DNA of 64,000 nucleotides from MED-G105 sp050331095 (GTDB taxonomy: Bacteria > Pseudomonadota > Alphaproteobacteria > Caulobacterales > Parvularculaceae): the NCBI GenBank assembly GCA_050331095.1, contig JBHJHE010000013.1:1-64000 (forward strand), given 5' to 3'. Positions within the stretch are counted from its first letter, which is position 1. Each line of letters opens with the position of its first letter. Shown in pieces: positions 1 to 7,878 of the stretch. The notes under the pieces are model-generated. The model ran no database searches and was not told the origin of the DNA. It was given only the letters and a program-made list of their open reading frames with translations. The position numbers were made by a program, and so were the translations under genes.

Positions 1-767
1 GCGGCCGGCCCGTCGGCGCCCGGCCCGGGGATCCGCGCCGGGACGGCAGGCTTGACGTCGCCGCGACGCTCCGAGCGGCCGCCCCCTGGGCGCGGTTTCG
101 CCGAAACGACGACGCAGCCGCGGACGACCCGCGGACGCCCGTTCGCCCGTCGGATTTTCATGTTCGCGCGCGAGAACGGCCCCGGGCGTCGACCGTGCTT
201 TTCGTCGTCGACGCGTCGGGGTCGGCCGCCGCCGCGCGCCTAGCCGAAACGAAGGGCGCCGTTGAACGACTGCTGGCGGATTGTTACGCGCGCCGCGACG
301 AGGTGGCGTTGATCGCTTTCCGCGGCGACGGCGCACGTTTGGAGCTGCCTCCGACGCGGGCTCTCGCTCGCGCCCGCCGCGCGCTGGGAGATCTCATGGG
401 CGGCGGCGGCACGCCCCTCGCGGCCGGACTTGTCGCGGCGGAAAGCGCCGCCGAGCGCGAACGCGCCCGGGGGCGAACGCCCTTCGTGGTCGTCCTGTCC
501 GACGGCGGCGCCAACGTCGCGGCGAACGGCGTCGTCGATCGGGCGCGCGCTTTCGACGATGCGGAGAAGTCCGCCGCGCGCCTTCGGGCGGCCGGCGTCG
601 GGGCGCTGTTTTTCGATGTCTCGCCGCGGCCGAACGACAAAGCGCGCCTTATCGCGCGCGCCATGGGAGCCCGTTATGAGCCACTGCCGCACGTCGACGG
701 CGGCCGCGTCGCCGCGCTCGTCAACGAGACCCGCCGCGGGGGGCGATTGGACGGCGGGCGTGGCTGA
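1..767 (+). CDS. bchD: Magnesium chelatase subunit D, C-terminal part (truncated by window start)
   Basis: BchD is the AAA+/VWA subunit of Mg-chelatase (BchH-BchI-BchD), which inserts Mg2+ into protoporphyrin IX. The frame is open from the first bases of the window (codons in phase with position 3) to the stop at 765-767. The first visible residues read GRPVGARPGDPR, the conserved linker before the integrin-I domain. A VWA domain follows, with the MIDAS motif DASGS in the segment that starts at 195. An internal ATG/GTG near 195 is not the real start. The N-terminal AAA half, and probably bchI, lie outside the window. The stop overlaps the GTG of bchO by 8 nt, so the two are co-transcribed and probably coupled. 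Confidence 0.95.
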   Translation, partial: GRPVGARPGDPRRDGRLDVAATLRAAAPWARFRRNDDAAADDPRTPVRPSDFHVRARERPRASTVLFVVDASGSAAAARLAETKGAVERLLADCYARRDEVALIAFRGDGARLELPPTRALARARRALGDLMGGGGTPLAAGLVAAESAAERERARGRTPFVVVLSDGGANVAANGVVDRARAFDDAEKSAARLRAAGVGALFFDVSPRPNDKARLIARAMGARYEPLPHVDGGRVAALVNETRRGGRLDGGRG

Positions 768-1641
768 ACCGCTTGATTGGGAGACGGATGGCGCCGGCTG
801 GCCGCACCGGGCCCATAGCGGCTTCGTCGAGGCCGACGGCTCGCGCTTTCACGTTCAGCGCATGGGGGCCGGGCCGACGGCGCTCCTGATTCACGGCGTC
901 GGCGCCTCCACCCATTCGTGGGCGGATCTCTTGCCGCTGATGGCTGAAACCCACGACGCGATCGCCTTCGACCTCCCGGGCCACGGGTTTACGCAAGCGC
1001 GCCGAGGCTTCGTGGCGACCCCGATGAACGTCGCCCGGGCGACGGCGGCGTTGCTGGACGCGCTCGGCGCGAAGCCGGATCTGGTTATCGGCCACTCGGC
1101 GGGCGCGGCGGTCATGCTACGGATGATCGTTGACGGCGATGCGGCCCCGGCGCGCGCGGGCAGCGTCAACGGCGCGTTGATGCCTTTCGATGGCGCGGCG
1201 AGCGTTGCGTTCCCGATGATGGCGAAGGCGTTGCATTACAACCCGTTCGCCGCCGTCCTCTTTTCGCGCGCTGCGCGCGAGGTCCGGCGCGTCGAACGCC
1301 TTATCGCGGGCACGGGCTCGACAGCGCCGCCCGATGCGATTGCTCGGTTCACGATGCTTTTTCGCAATACGCGCCATGTTTCCGGCGCGCTGGCGATGAT
1401 GGCGATCTGGGACCTGACCCGCACGCCCGACGACCTCCGTAAGCTGACGACGCCGGCGCTATTCATCGCCGGAGAGAAAGATCGCGCCGTGCCGCCGGCC
1501 GACGCGGACCGCGCGGCCGCGCTCGCGCCCGCGGGCGAGAGCGCGATCCTCGCGGGGCTCGGCCATCTGGCGCATGAGGAGGACGCGTCCCGCGTCTTGC
1601 GCGCGATCCTTGGAAGCGACGTCGTCGCCGCTGCGTCATGA
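760..1641 (+). CDS. bchO: BchO, alpha/beta-fold hydrolase linked to Mg-chelatase
   Basis: This is a 293-residue alpha/beta hydrolase of the BchO family, almost always found after bchI-bchD. Its exact reaction is not established, and a role at the magnesium-chelation step is assumed. The nucleophile elbow reads GHSAGA, an oxyanion-hole HG lies in LLIHGVGASTHSW, and a late catalytic His lies in GLGHLAHEED. The start is the GTG at 760, overlapping the end of bchD. It gives the family's usual length and the typical N-terminus (AEPLDWETDGAGWPHR). An open frame extends upstream to 430, but it lies inside bchD and has no support. The TGA at 1639-1641 overlaps the ATG of the next gene (ATGA). Confidence 0.93.
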   Translation: MAEPLDWETDGAGWPHRAHSGFVEADGSRFHVQRMGAGPTALLIHGVGASTHSWADLLPLMAETHDAIAFDLPGHGFTQARRGFVATPMNVARATAALLDALGAKPDLVIGHSAGAAVMLRMIVDGDAAPARAGSVNGALMPFDGAASVAFPMMAKALHYNPFAAVLFSRAAREVRRVERLIAGTGSTAPPDAIARFTMLFRNTRHVSGALAMMAIWDLTRTPDDLRKLTTPALFIAGEKDRAVPPADADRAAALAPAGESAILAGLGHLAHEEDASRVLRAILGSDVVAAAS

Positions 1642-4058
1642 GGGCCGCGAGCCGCATCCTCGCCGCGGTCGCCGCGTTGATCGCCGCCATCGCCGGCGCG
1701 CTAGCGCTTCTCGCGGTCGACCAGTGGAACCGCGCCGCATCGGCGCAGGCGCCTTATGAGGGCGCGTTTTCCGTAAGCGGCGTTTCCTCACCGACGCGCA
1801 TCGTCCGTGACGGGAACGCCGTACCCCACATCGTCGCCCAGACGGACGACGACGCCTGTTTTGCGCTCGGCTTCGTCCACGCCCAGGACCGTTTGTGGCA
1901 GATGGACCTCGCCCGCCGCAGCGCGCAGGGGCGGCTCGCCGAGGTTCTCGGGTCCGCCGCCTTGTCGAGCGATATCTTCAATCGCGCGCTGAATTTCCGT
2001 GCAAGCGTCGAGGCGAGCTGGCCGGCGCTTGAGCCGGCTACGCGCGCGCGGCTCGAAGCCTACGCCGCGGGCGTCAATGCGTGGATGTCTGAAGACGCCT
2101 TCCGCAAACCGGCCGAGTACGTATTGACGATGTCGGCGCTGGAGCCGTGGCGCCCGACCGACGCTCTCTATGTCGGCAAGGCCGTCGCGCTTGTTCTCAG
2201 CCAAAATCTGGGCTCGGAATCGCTCCGGGCGCGCATGGCGCGCGATGCGTCGCCGGCGGCCGCGTCGGAGTTTCTGAGGCCGTATCCGGTCGATGGCCAC
2301 GTCGCGATGGCTTGGCCCGATCTGCAGCGGACGCTGGGGCTTCCGGACGACGGCGATCCGGCGACGTCGGATGAGGAGGTCGTCGTCGATCCGGCGTCGG
2401 AGAACTCCAACAACTGGGTCGTCTCTGGCGCGCGCGCCGCGAACGGCGCGCCGATGCTCGCGAGCGATCCGCACCTGCGGTTGACGATGCCGGGATTTTG
2501 GTATCTGGCGCGGTTGCAGGTCGGCGACCGGTTCGTCGTCGGCGCGACGATCCCCGGTCTTCCGGGCGTTATCGTCGGGCGGAACCACGCGATGGCGTGG
2601 GCCGTGACGAACAACCGCGCCGACGTGCAGGACGCATACCTGGAGCGGCTCAATCCCGATGCGGCGGACGAATACGAGACGCCGAAGGGCTGGCGGCGAT
2701 TCGAAGATCGCCAGGAGACGATCAAGGTGCGGTTCGCGAAGGATGTGACGCGAACGTTCCGGACCTCCCGGCATGGGCCTGTCCTGCCTGCGGACGCCTT
2801 CGCCCGCGCGCCGTTCGACCCAGAGACGCACGCCTTGGCGCTTAGCTGGGCGGCCCTGATCGAGCCCGACACCACGGCGGACGCGATGACCGCGGGGTTA
2901 GAGATCGACAGCATCGAAACCTTCCTCAAACTGTTTCGACATCGCTACGTCACGCCGGTGCAAACGTTCGCGTTCGCCCACGTAGACGGAACGATTGGCC
3001 TGATGGCCGCGGGCCGGACGCCGGTTCGCGGGCCTGACCACGAAAACGGCGGCGGCGCGCCCGCGAACGGCGCAGATTCGGCGAACGACTGGGTGGGGAC
3101 GATTCCGCCCGAGCTGACGCCCGTCGTTCTAAATCCGTCGTCCGGCGCGCTCGTCTCGGCAAACGGAAAAATCACGCCCGACGCTTATCCCTATTTTCTC
3201 GCGCGCGATTACGCGCCTCCCTCCCGCCAGCAGCGCATCGCCGATCTTCTCGCGGCCCGGAACGTCCACGATATGGCGAGCTTCCGCGCAATTCAGAACG
3301 ACGTCGAGACCACGATCGTCGGTTCGCTAACGGCGTTGATGCTGAAGGTTGAGCTGGATTCTCCAAGTCCTGACGAAGCTGCGGCGCTTGACGCGCTGCG
3401 GGCTTGGGACGGCGCCTGGCGAAAGGACGCGCGCGGCGCCGCCGTCTTTGCGAACTGGACCCGCGAACTGGCGAAAGCGCTTTATGAGGACGATCTGGGC
3501 GACGGTTTCGCCCGCGCCTGGCGCTATGACCCGTGGCTCCTGCGAGACGCCTTGAGCGGGGAGACGCCGGGCCTTTGCGACGCCGCGGCGACCGAAGCGG
3601 TGGAGGCGTGCGGCGATCTTCTGGCGCCGAGCTTTCGCCGTGCGGTCGAAGGACTTGTCGCCGAACACGGCGACGTCGCGCCCCGGTGGGGCGAGGTCTA
3701 CGAGACGCGGCACGATCACCTCGGACTTGCCGCGCTCCCTCTTGTCGGCGAGCGTCTTGCGCGCTCGTCCTATCGCGCCGCCGGGCCCGACGCGCCGAAC
3801 GTCGGTTACTTCGACTTCGCGGCGATGCCGGCCGCATTCGTCGGCAAGCGTGGGGCGAGCGTGCGGCTTCTCTTCGATCTGTCCGATCCGTCGAAGTCGT
3901 TTTACGCCGCGCCGAGCGGGCAGTCGGGCCATTTCGGCTCGCCGCATTACGACGATCTGATCGCCGGTTGGGCGGCGGGCGACTATTTCAACATCGCCGC
4001 GGACGTCGCCGACATCGCAACCCCGCGGGAGATCACGCTTGCGCCCGCTGCCGAATAG
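1638..4058 (+). CDS. Penicillin acylase family Ntn-hydrolase (acylase/amidase), exported
   Basis: This 806-residue protein has an N-terminal hydrophobic segment (about residues 5-27), consistent with a signal peptide or membrane anchor. It shows the penicillin/AHL acylase layout: an alpha-chain region, then an autocleavage site with the nucleophile Ser257 (codon 2406-2408) in ENSNNWVVSG, then a beta chain carrying GRNHAMAWAVTNNRADV and SRHGPVL. Family members hydrolyse amide bonds of beta-lactams, N-acyl-homoserine lactones or other acyl amides. The substrate cannot be read from the sequence. It overlaps bchO by 4 nt (ATGA), so it appears to be the third gene of a bchD-bchO operon. It ends 6 nt before the convergent crtC. 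Membership in a PGC operon is unusual. Confidence 0.88.
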   Translation: MRAASRILAAVAALIAAIAGALALLAVDQWNRAASAQAPYEGAFSVSGVSSPTRIVRDGNAVPHIVAQTDDDACFALGFVHAQDRLWQMDLARRSAQGRLAEVLGSAALSSDIFNRALNFRASVEASWPALEPATRARLEAYAAGVNAWMSEDAFRKPAEYVLTMSALEPWRPTDALYVGKAVALVLSQNLGSESLRARMARDASPAAASEFLRPYPVDGHVAMAWPDLQRTLGLPDDGDPATSDEEVVVDPASENSNNWVVSGARAANGAPMLASDPHLRLTMPGFWYLARLQVGDRFVVGATIPGLPGVIVGRNHAMAWAVTNNRADVQDAYLERLNPDAADEYETPKGWRRFEDRQETIKVRFAKDVTRTFRTSRHGPVLPADAFARAPFDPETHALALSWAALIEPDTTADAMTAGLEIDSIETFLKLFRHRYVTPVQTFAFAHVDGTIGLMAAGRTPVRGPDHENGGGAPANGADSANDWVGTIPPELTPVVLNPSSGALVSANGKITPDAYPYFLARDYAPPSRQQRIADLLAARNVHDMASFRAIQNDVETTIVGSLTALMLKVELDSPSPDEAAALDALRAWDGAWRKDARGAAVFANWTRELAKALYEDDLGDGFARAWRYDPWLLRDALSGETPGLCDAAATEAVEACGDLLAPSFRRAVEGLVAEHGDVAPRWGEVYETRHDHLGLAALPLVGERLARSSYRAAGPDAPNVGYFDFAAMPAAFVGKRGASVRLLFDLSDPSKSFYAAPSGQSGHFGSPHYDDLIAGWAAGDYFNIAADVADIATPREITLAPAAE

Positions 4059-4064
4059 CGCCGC

Positions 4065-4982
4065 TCAGGCCTCGCGGGGCATGCGGAACGGCAGCATGCC
4101 CTTGACGATCCGCATGCCGAGGCGCGGACCCGAAAGCGATTCGTGCACCGCGCAACGCGTATCCCCGAAAATGCTGCTCTCGATGACCGAGCGGCTGTAG
4201 AACGGCGTATCTTCAAGCGTGCGCACGACGCGGGCGTCGTCGGCGTCCGCGCGGGTGCGGCGCTTGATCCGCCAGACGGGCGTCGGCGGGAGCGCGCGCG
4301 GAGCCGGAATGTCGAAATCCCGCACATCGCCGTTGCGCGTCACGAGCAGCGCCGCCGAGCGCGACAGCCCGCCTTTCAGATCGCAATTGTAAAGGATCGC
4401 CGTGCGCTTCTCGCCGAGTATCGCCCGCGACCAGTCCCAATAGGCGAAACGATCCTCTAGCGGCTCATCGCCGTCATTGGCGTCGAAGTAACCGTGGCCG
4501 GACCATTTGAGCGCAGGATCGCGGAAGTCGACCTCGACGCGCGAGAACGGCGCGAGCGGCCGCCAGCGGTGTCGACCCGCGTCGTCGAGAAAGAAAACCC
4601 CGTCGCCAAGACCGTCGAACCGCACCCGGATTTCCCCGACAAGGGGCTGCGGGAACGGCGAGGGGAAGGGGGCGGTGCGTTCGTCGACGGAGATCGTCAG
4701 ACCGTTCCCGTCGAGCGCGAGTCGGCTGCGGGCGATGTCGTAGGACGTCGCGTCGCGGCGGACGGCGCTGCGGCCGCGTTCGGTCATCGCCCAGCGCGCG
4801 GCGCGCGGTCCGTAAAGCGCGACGTTGAGGGCGCAATGGTCGTCCGGATCCCGCCGCCCGCGGCTCGCATAATAGGGCGAAAACACGCTGCCGACGAACG
4901 CGATCATGGTGAGTCCGAAGGCGCCGTCATCGGACAATGCGTCCACGTACCACCAGGCGTAACCGCCCGGATCGACCGTCAG
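4065..4982 (-). CDS. crtC: Carotenoid 1,2-hydratase (hydroxyneurosporene synthase)
   Basis: CrtC adds water across the terminal C1-C2 double bond of neurosporene or lycopene in spheroidene/spirilloxanthin synthesis. The conserved block PGGYAWWYVDALSDDG is followed by AFVGSVFSPYY, and the protein ends GMLPFRMPREA. The start is uncertain. No ATG/GTG/TTG lies just upstream of the conserved N-terminus. The coordinates use a CTG at 4980-4982 whose last two bases are shared with the crtD stop (CTGA). An ATG at 4907 (MIAFVGSVF) gives 280 aa, close to some annotated CrtC proteins, but it cuts off the conserved YAWWYVDAL block. The gene lies downstream of crtD in one transcript. Confidence 0.88.
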   Translation of the reverse strand: MTVDPGGYAWWYVDALSDDGAFGLTMIAFVGSVFSPYYASRGRRDPDDHCALNVALYGPRAARWAMTERGRSAVRRDATSYDIARSRLALDGNGLTISVDERTAPFPSPFPQPLVGEIRVRFDGLGDGVFFLDDAGRHRWRPLAPFSRVEVDFRDPALKWSGHGYFDANDGDEPLEDRFAYWDWSRAILGEKRTAILYNCDLKGGLSRSAALLVTRNGDVRDFDIPAPRALPPTPVWRIKRRTRADADDARVVRTLEDTPFYSRSVIESSIFGDTRCAVHESLSGPRLGMRIVKGMLPFRMPREA

Positions 4983-6454
4983 GTCGAAGCGAGGTCCGCC
5001 GTAATGGCGCTCGCGGCCATCGCGCCCGAGATCGCCGCCATCGGCACGCCGGACCCGGGATGCGCGCTCCCGCCTGCGAGGTAGAGCCCCTTCGCCGGGG
5101 TGCGCGCGCCGGGCCGCTGGAACGACGCCCGCCATCCGTGATTCGGGGCCCCGAACAGCGCTCCGCCCGTCGCCGGAAACCGGGCCTCGAAGTCGTTCGG
5201 CGTCGTGACGATCGTCCGCGTCGGATCGGGCGTGACGATCAGACCGCATCGTTTCAGATGCTCGAAGGTCCTTTTTTGGCATGAGCTGATCTCCTCTTCG
5301 GGAAAGCGTCTCGCGTCGCCGACGGCCGGCGCGTTGACGAGGCAGAAAAAACGCTCCGGCGACGACGCGTCTGGCGGGCGTGGTCGGTCAGGGGCGTGGA
5401 CGTAAGTCGTCGGGGTCTCGGGCAGGCGTCCGGCGGCGACGGCGTCGAACTCGGCGGCGTAGTCGTCGGAGAAAAAGACGTTGTGCATCGATAGGTCGAA
5501 GCCGGCGGCGTCGCCGAGAAACGACCAGGTGAGCGCCGACTGGGTCCGTTTGGCGGGGGCCGTCGCATGTCGCAGGCGGCGGGGCGCGGCGCGCCGGGCG
5601 CGGGCGCCGAAGCGCCCCGCGGCGAGCGCGGCGAGGTCGGCGTTCATCAGCACCGCGTCGGCGCGCACGGGCTCGCCGCTCTCCAGCCGCACGCCATCGT
5701 CGGTGATCTCGTCGACGCACGCCTCGTAGGCGAGGCGCGCGCCGTTCTCCGCGGCGAGTTCGGCGAGGGCCTCGGCGAGGCGCGCGACGCCGCCGGTGAC
5801 GCGCCACACGCCAAGCTGCTCAACATGGGCGATCAGCATCAGCGTCGCCGGCGCCTTGAACGGCGACGAGCCGCAATAGGTTGCATACCGCGCGAACATC
5901 TGGCGCAGTCGCGGATCGTCGAAGCGCCGCGACAGAGAGCGCCAAAGCGAGGCGTAGGGATCGAGCCGCATCAGGCTGAGGGGATCGCGCCGCAACATCA
6001 GCCGCAGCAGGCTCGGCCGCTCGGCGCGGATGAACGGCCCGTAGAGCGTCTCGTAAACGTCCGCCGCGGCGCGTCGAAACCGCGTAAAATTGTCCGCGTC
6101 CTTCGCGCCGGCGAACTTGGCGATCGCCGCGGCGGACCTTGTCGCGTCGGCGTACAAATCGAGGCGCGATCCGTCGGTCCAGGCGTGGCGGGCGAGAACG
6201 TCAAGCGGCGTGAGCTCGATATGGTCGTCAAGATTCGCGCCAGCGGCGGCGAAGATTTCTTCGAAAACGCGCCGCATCGTGAACACCGTCGGGCCGCAGT
6301 CGATGCGTCGTCCGTCAATTTCGGCTGCGCGAATCTTGCCGCCGGGCCGCGCGTCGCGTTCGAACACGAGAACGTCGAACCGGCGCGCGAGAATCGCCGC
6401 GGCGGCGAGGCCGGCGACGCCGGCTCCGACAATCGCAACGCGTTTCTTCGCCAT
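4979..6454 (-). CDS. crtD: Hydroxyneurosporene/methoxyneurosporene desaturase
   Basis: CrtD is an FAD-dependent phytoene-desaturase-type enzyme that introduces the C-3,4 double bond into hydroxylated or methoxylated carotenoids. The 491-residue product begins MAKKRVAIVGAGVAGL (Rossmann dinucleotide fold), followed by ERDARPGGK. It ends with the family's C-terminal FAD motif near GLYLAGGSAHPGSGVPMA. The ATG at 6454 is preferred over an upstream ATG at 6505 because the GxGxxG fold then sits at the N-terminus, as in the family. The 3' end abuts or overlaps crtC. The divergent neighbour is crtF. The intergenic DNA carries a PpsR-type box within the predicted crtD promoter. Confidence 0.93.
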   Translation of the reverse strand: MAKKRVAIVGAGVAGLAAAAILARRFDVLVFERDARPGGKIRAAEIDGRRIDCGPTVFTMRRVFEEIFAAAGANLDDHIELTPLDVLARHAWTDGSRLDLYADATRSAAAIAKFAGAKDADNFTRFRRAAADVYETLYGPFIRAERPSLLRLMLRRDPLSLMRLDPYASLWRSLSRRFDDPRLRQMFARYATYCGSSPFKAPATLMLIAHVEQLGVWRVTGGVARLAEALAELAAENGARLAYEACVDEITDDGVRLESGEPVRADAVLMNADLAALAAGRFGARARRAAPRRLRHATAPAKRTQSALTWSFLGDAAGFDLSMHNVFFSDDYAAEFDAVAAGRLPETPTTYVHAPDRPRPPDASSPERFFCLVNAPAVGDARRFPEEEISSCQKRTFEHLKRCGLIVTPDPTRTIVTTPNDFEARFPATGGALFGAPNHGWRASFQRPGARTPAKGLYLAGGSAHPGSGVPMAAISGAMAASAITADLAST

Positions 6455-6495
6455 GACGCTCCATCCTCGATCGCGCCCGCGTTGCGCCGCTAAAA

Positions 6496-6528
6496 TTGAC
6501 ATCATATGCCGTCAACATAAATTGACAA
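6496..6528. promoter_or_regulatory. Divergent crtD/crtF promoter region with PpsR/CrtJ-type box
   Basis: Positions 6510-6527 read CGTCAACATAAATTGACA, a GTCAA-N6-TTGAC palindrome equivalent to the PpsR box TGT-N12-ACA. A further TTGAC (6496-6500) forms TTGAC-N10-GTCAA with 6511-6515. Minus strand (crtD): -35 TTGTCA at 6528-6523, 16-nt spacer, -10 TATGAT at 6506-6501, so the box fills the spacer. Plus strand (crtF): -35 TTGACA at 6496-6501, 16-nt spacer, -10 TAAATT at 6518-6523. Promoter calls are by eye. The palindrome is seen directly. Confidence 0.65.
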
Positions 6529-6542
6529 TCGAAGGAGGCCGC

Positions 6543-6575
6543 ATGGGCGACGACAAACCGCGTCAGCGGCCGTGA
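6543..6575 (+). CDS. Ten-codon upstream ORF overlapping the crtF start
   Basis: ATG at 6543 is preceded by a strong Shine-Dalgarno AAGGAGG (6532-6538) and encodes MGDDKPRQRP. Its TGA (6573-6575) overlaps the GTG start of crtF (GTGA). The SD is 34 nt from crtF but 4 nt from this ATG, so ribosomes may load here and reach crtF by termination-reinitiation. Alternatively a one-base indel separates a true crtF N-terminus from the rest. No other evidence for a functional peptide is visible. Confidence 0.4.
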   Translation: MGDDKPRQRP

Positions 6576-7768
6576 CCGACGTTGCGAGCGCCAAAACCGC
6601 GGCGACAGCTCGCGAGCGGCTGCGTTTCGCGCTCGCCGGCGCGCGCGATTGGTTCCGCGATTGGCGCAATCGCCGTCTGGCGGATCCCGCGTTCCAGACG
6701 TTCGCCGCGCGATTCCCTGCGACCCGTCCGCTCGCCAACGATCACGCGCGGCGTCTCTTCGACCTTTGCGCAGGCTTCGTTTACTCGCAGACGCTGGCGG
6801 CTTGCGTTGCGCTGGATCTCTTCGAATCGCTCCGCGATCGACCTTTGGACGCCCGGGAGTTCTCGCAGCGCGCCGATCTGACGGAAGAAGCGGCCGATCG
6901 TCTCGCGCGCGCCGCTTCCGCCCTTGGCCTACTCCAGGAAAGGCGTCCTCGGACGCTTGGCGGTCCGATCCGGTATGGCCTTGGGGAGGGCGGCGCAGCG
7001 CTCCTCGGCAATCCGTCCGCCTTCGACATGATTCGCCATCATGCGGCGCTTTATGAGGATCTTCGCGATCCGGTCGCCCTGTTCCGTGGGCCCCGCGGCG
7101 AGGGCGCGCTCGCGAGATATTGGGGTTACGCCGCCGGAGACGGCGCGCGCGACGCGCTTGGGTCCAACGACACGGACGCCTACACGGCGCTGATGGCGTC
7201 AACCCAAGGGTACGTCGCGGAAGATGTGATCGCCGCCTATCCGGTGGCTGAGCACAAAAAGCTTTTGGACGTGGGCGGGGGCGCCGGCGCCTTCGCCGCC
7301 GCGGCCGCCCGCGCCGCGCCGAATCTGAGCGCGACGGTCTTCGATCTGCCGTCCGTCGCCGCCGCGGCGCGGAACCGATTCGAAGCGCTCGGCCTTAGCG
7401 ATCGCGTCACGGCGATTGGCGGCGACTTTCATCGGGACCCGTTGCCGGCGGGGGCGGACCTCATTTCGTTCGTGCGGGTGTTGCACGACCACGAAGATGC
7501 GGCCGTCGTGCGATTGCTAGCGGCGGCGCGCGATGCGCTGCGCCCCGGTGGTGCGCTACTTGTCGCCGAGCCGATGGCCGACACCCGCGGCGCCCGCGCC
7601 ATGGGCGACGCCTACTTCGGCGTCTATCTCTGGGCGATGGGGACAGGCCGGCCGCGCACCCGCGCGCGACTGATGGAAATGATTGAAAACGCTGGGTTTT
7701 CCAACATGCGAGAGCGCCGGACGCGCCGCCCGGTGCTGGTGCGCGCGCTCGTCGCCACGCGCCCGTGA
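6572..7768 (+). CDS. crtF: Demethylspheroidene / hydroxyneurosporene O-methyltransferase
   Basis: This is a SAM-dependent O-methyltransferase of the plant-OMT-like (methyltransf_2) type, 398 aa. It methylates the C-1 hydroxyl of carotenoids made by CrtC. An N-terminal dimerisation region (FDLCAGFVYSQTLAACVALDLFESL) is followed by a SAM-binding motif LLDVGGGAGAFAAA and the catalytic-region motif VLHDHEDAAV, then RPGGALLVAEPMAD. The start is the GTG at 6572, which overlaps the stop of a ten-codon upstream ORF carrying the only good ribosome-binding site. In many PGCs crtE separates crtD and crtF, but it is absent here. Transcription is divergent from crtD. Confidence 0.93.
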   Translation: MTDVASAKTAATARERLRFALAGARDWFRDWRNRRLADPAFQTFAARFPATRPLANDHARRLFDLCAGFVYSQTLAACVALDLFESLRDRPLDAREFSQRADLTEEAADRLARAASALGLLQERRPRTLGGPIRYGLGEGGAALLGNPSAFDMIRHHAALYEDLRDPVALFRGPRGEGALARYWGYAAGDGARDALGSNDTDAYTALMASTQGYVAEDVIAAYPVAEHKKLLDVGGGAGAFAAAAARAAPNLSATVFDLPSVAAAARNRFEALGLSDRVTAIGGDFHRDPLPAGADLISFVRVLHDHEDAAVVRLLAAARDALRPGGALLVAEPMADTRGARAMGDAYFGVYLWAMGTGRPRTRARLMEMIENAGFSNMRERRTRRPVLVRALVATRP

Positions 7769-7831
7769 CCGGCCGAACCTGATTCGGTTGGATCTTCGCG
7801 GGAAAAGGTCGCCGGCCGCGCGCTCGCATGT

Positions 7832-7849
7832 TGTCAATTTGAGTTGACA
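7832..7849. promoter_or_regulatory. Consensus PpsR/CrtJ operator upstream of bchC
   Basis: TGTCAATTTGAGTTGACA is a perfect TGT-N12-ACA palindrome with the inner GTCAA-N6-TTGAC core. It lies 29 nt before the bchC ATG. The right arm includes a -35-like TTGACA (7844-7849). No convincing -10 is seen at 16-18 nt, so the start site is undetermined. The site is expected to repress the bchCXYZ-puf readthrough transcript under oxygen or light. Confidence 0.75.
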
Positions 7850-7878
7850 CTCACCGATGTAAATCTCAATGTGCGCCA

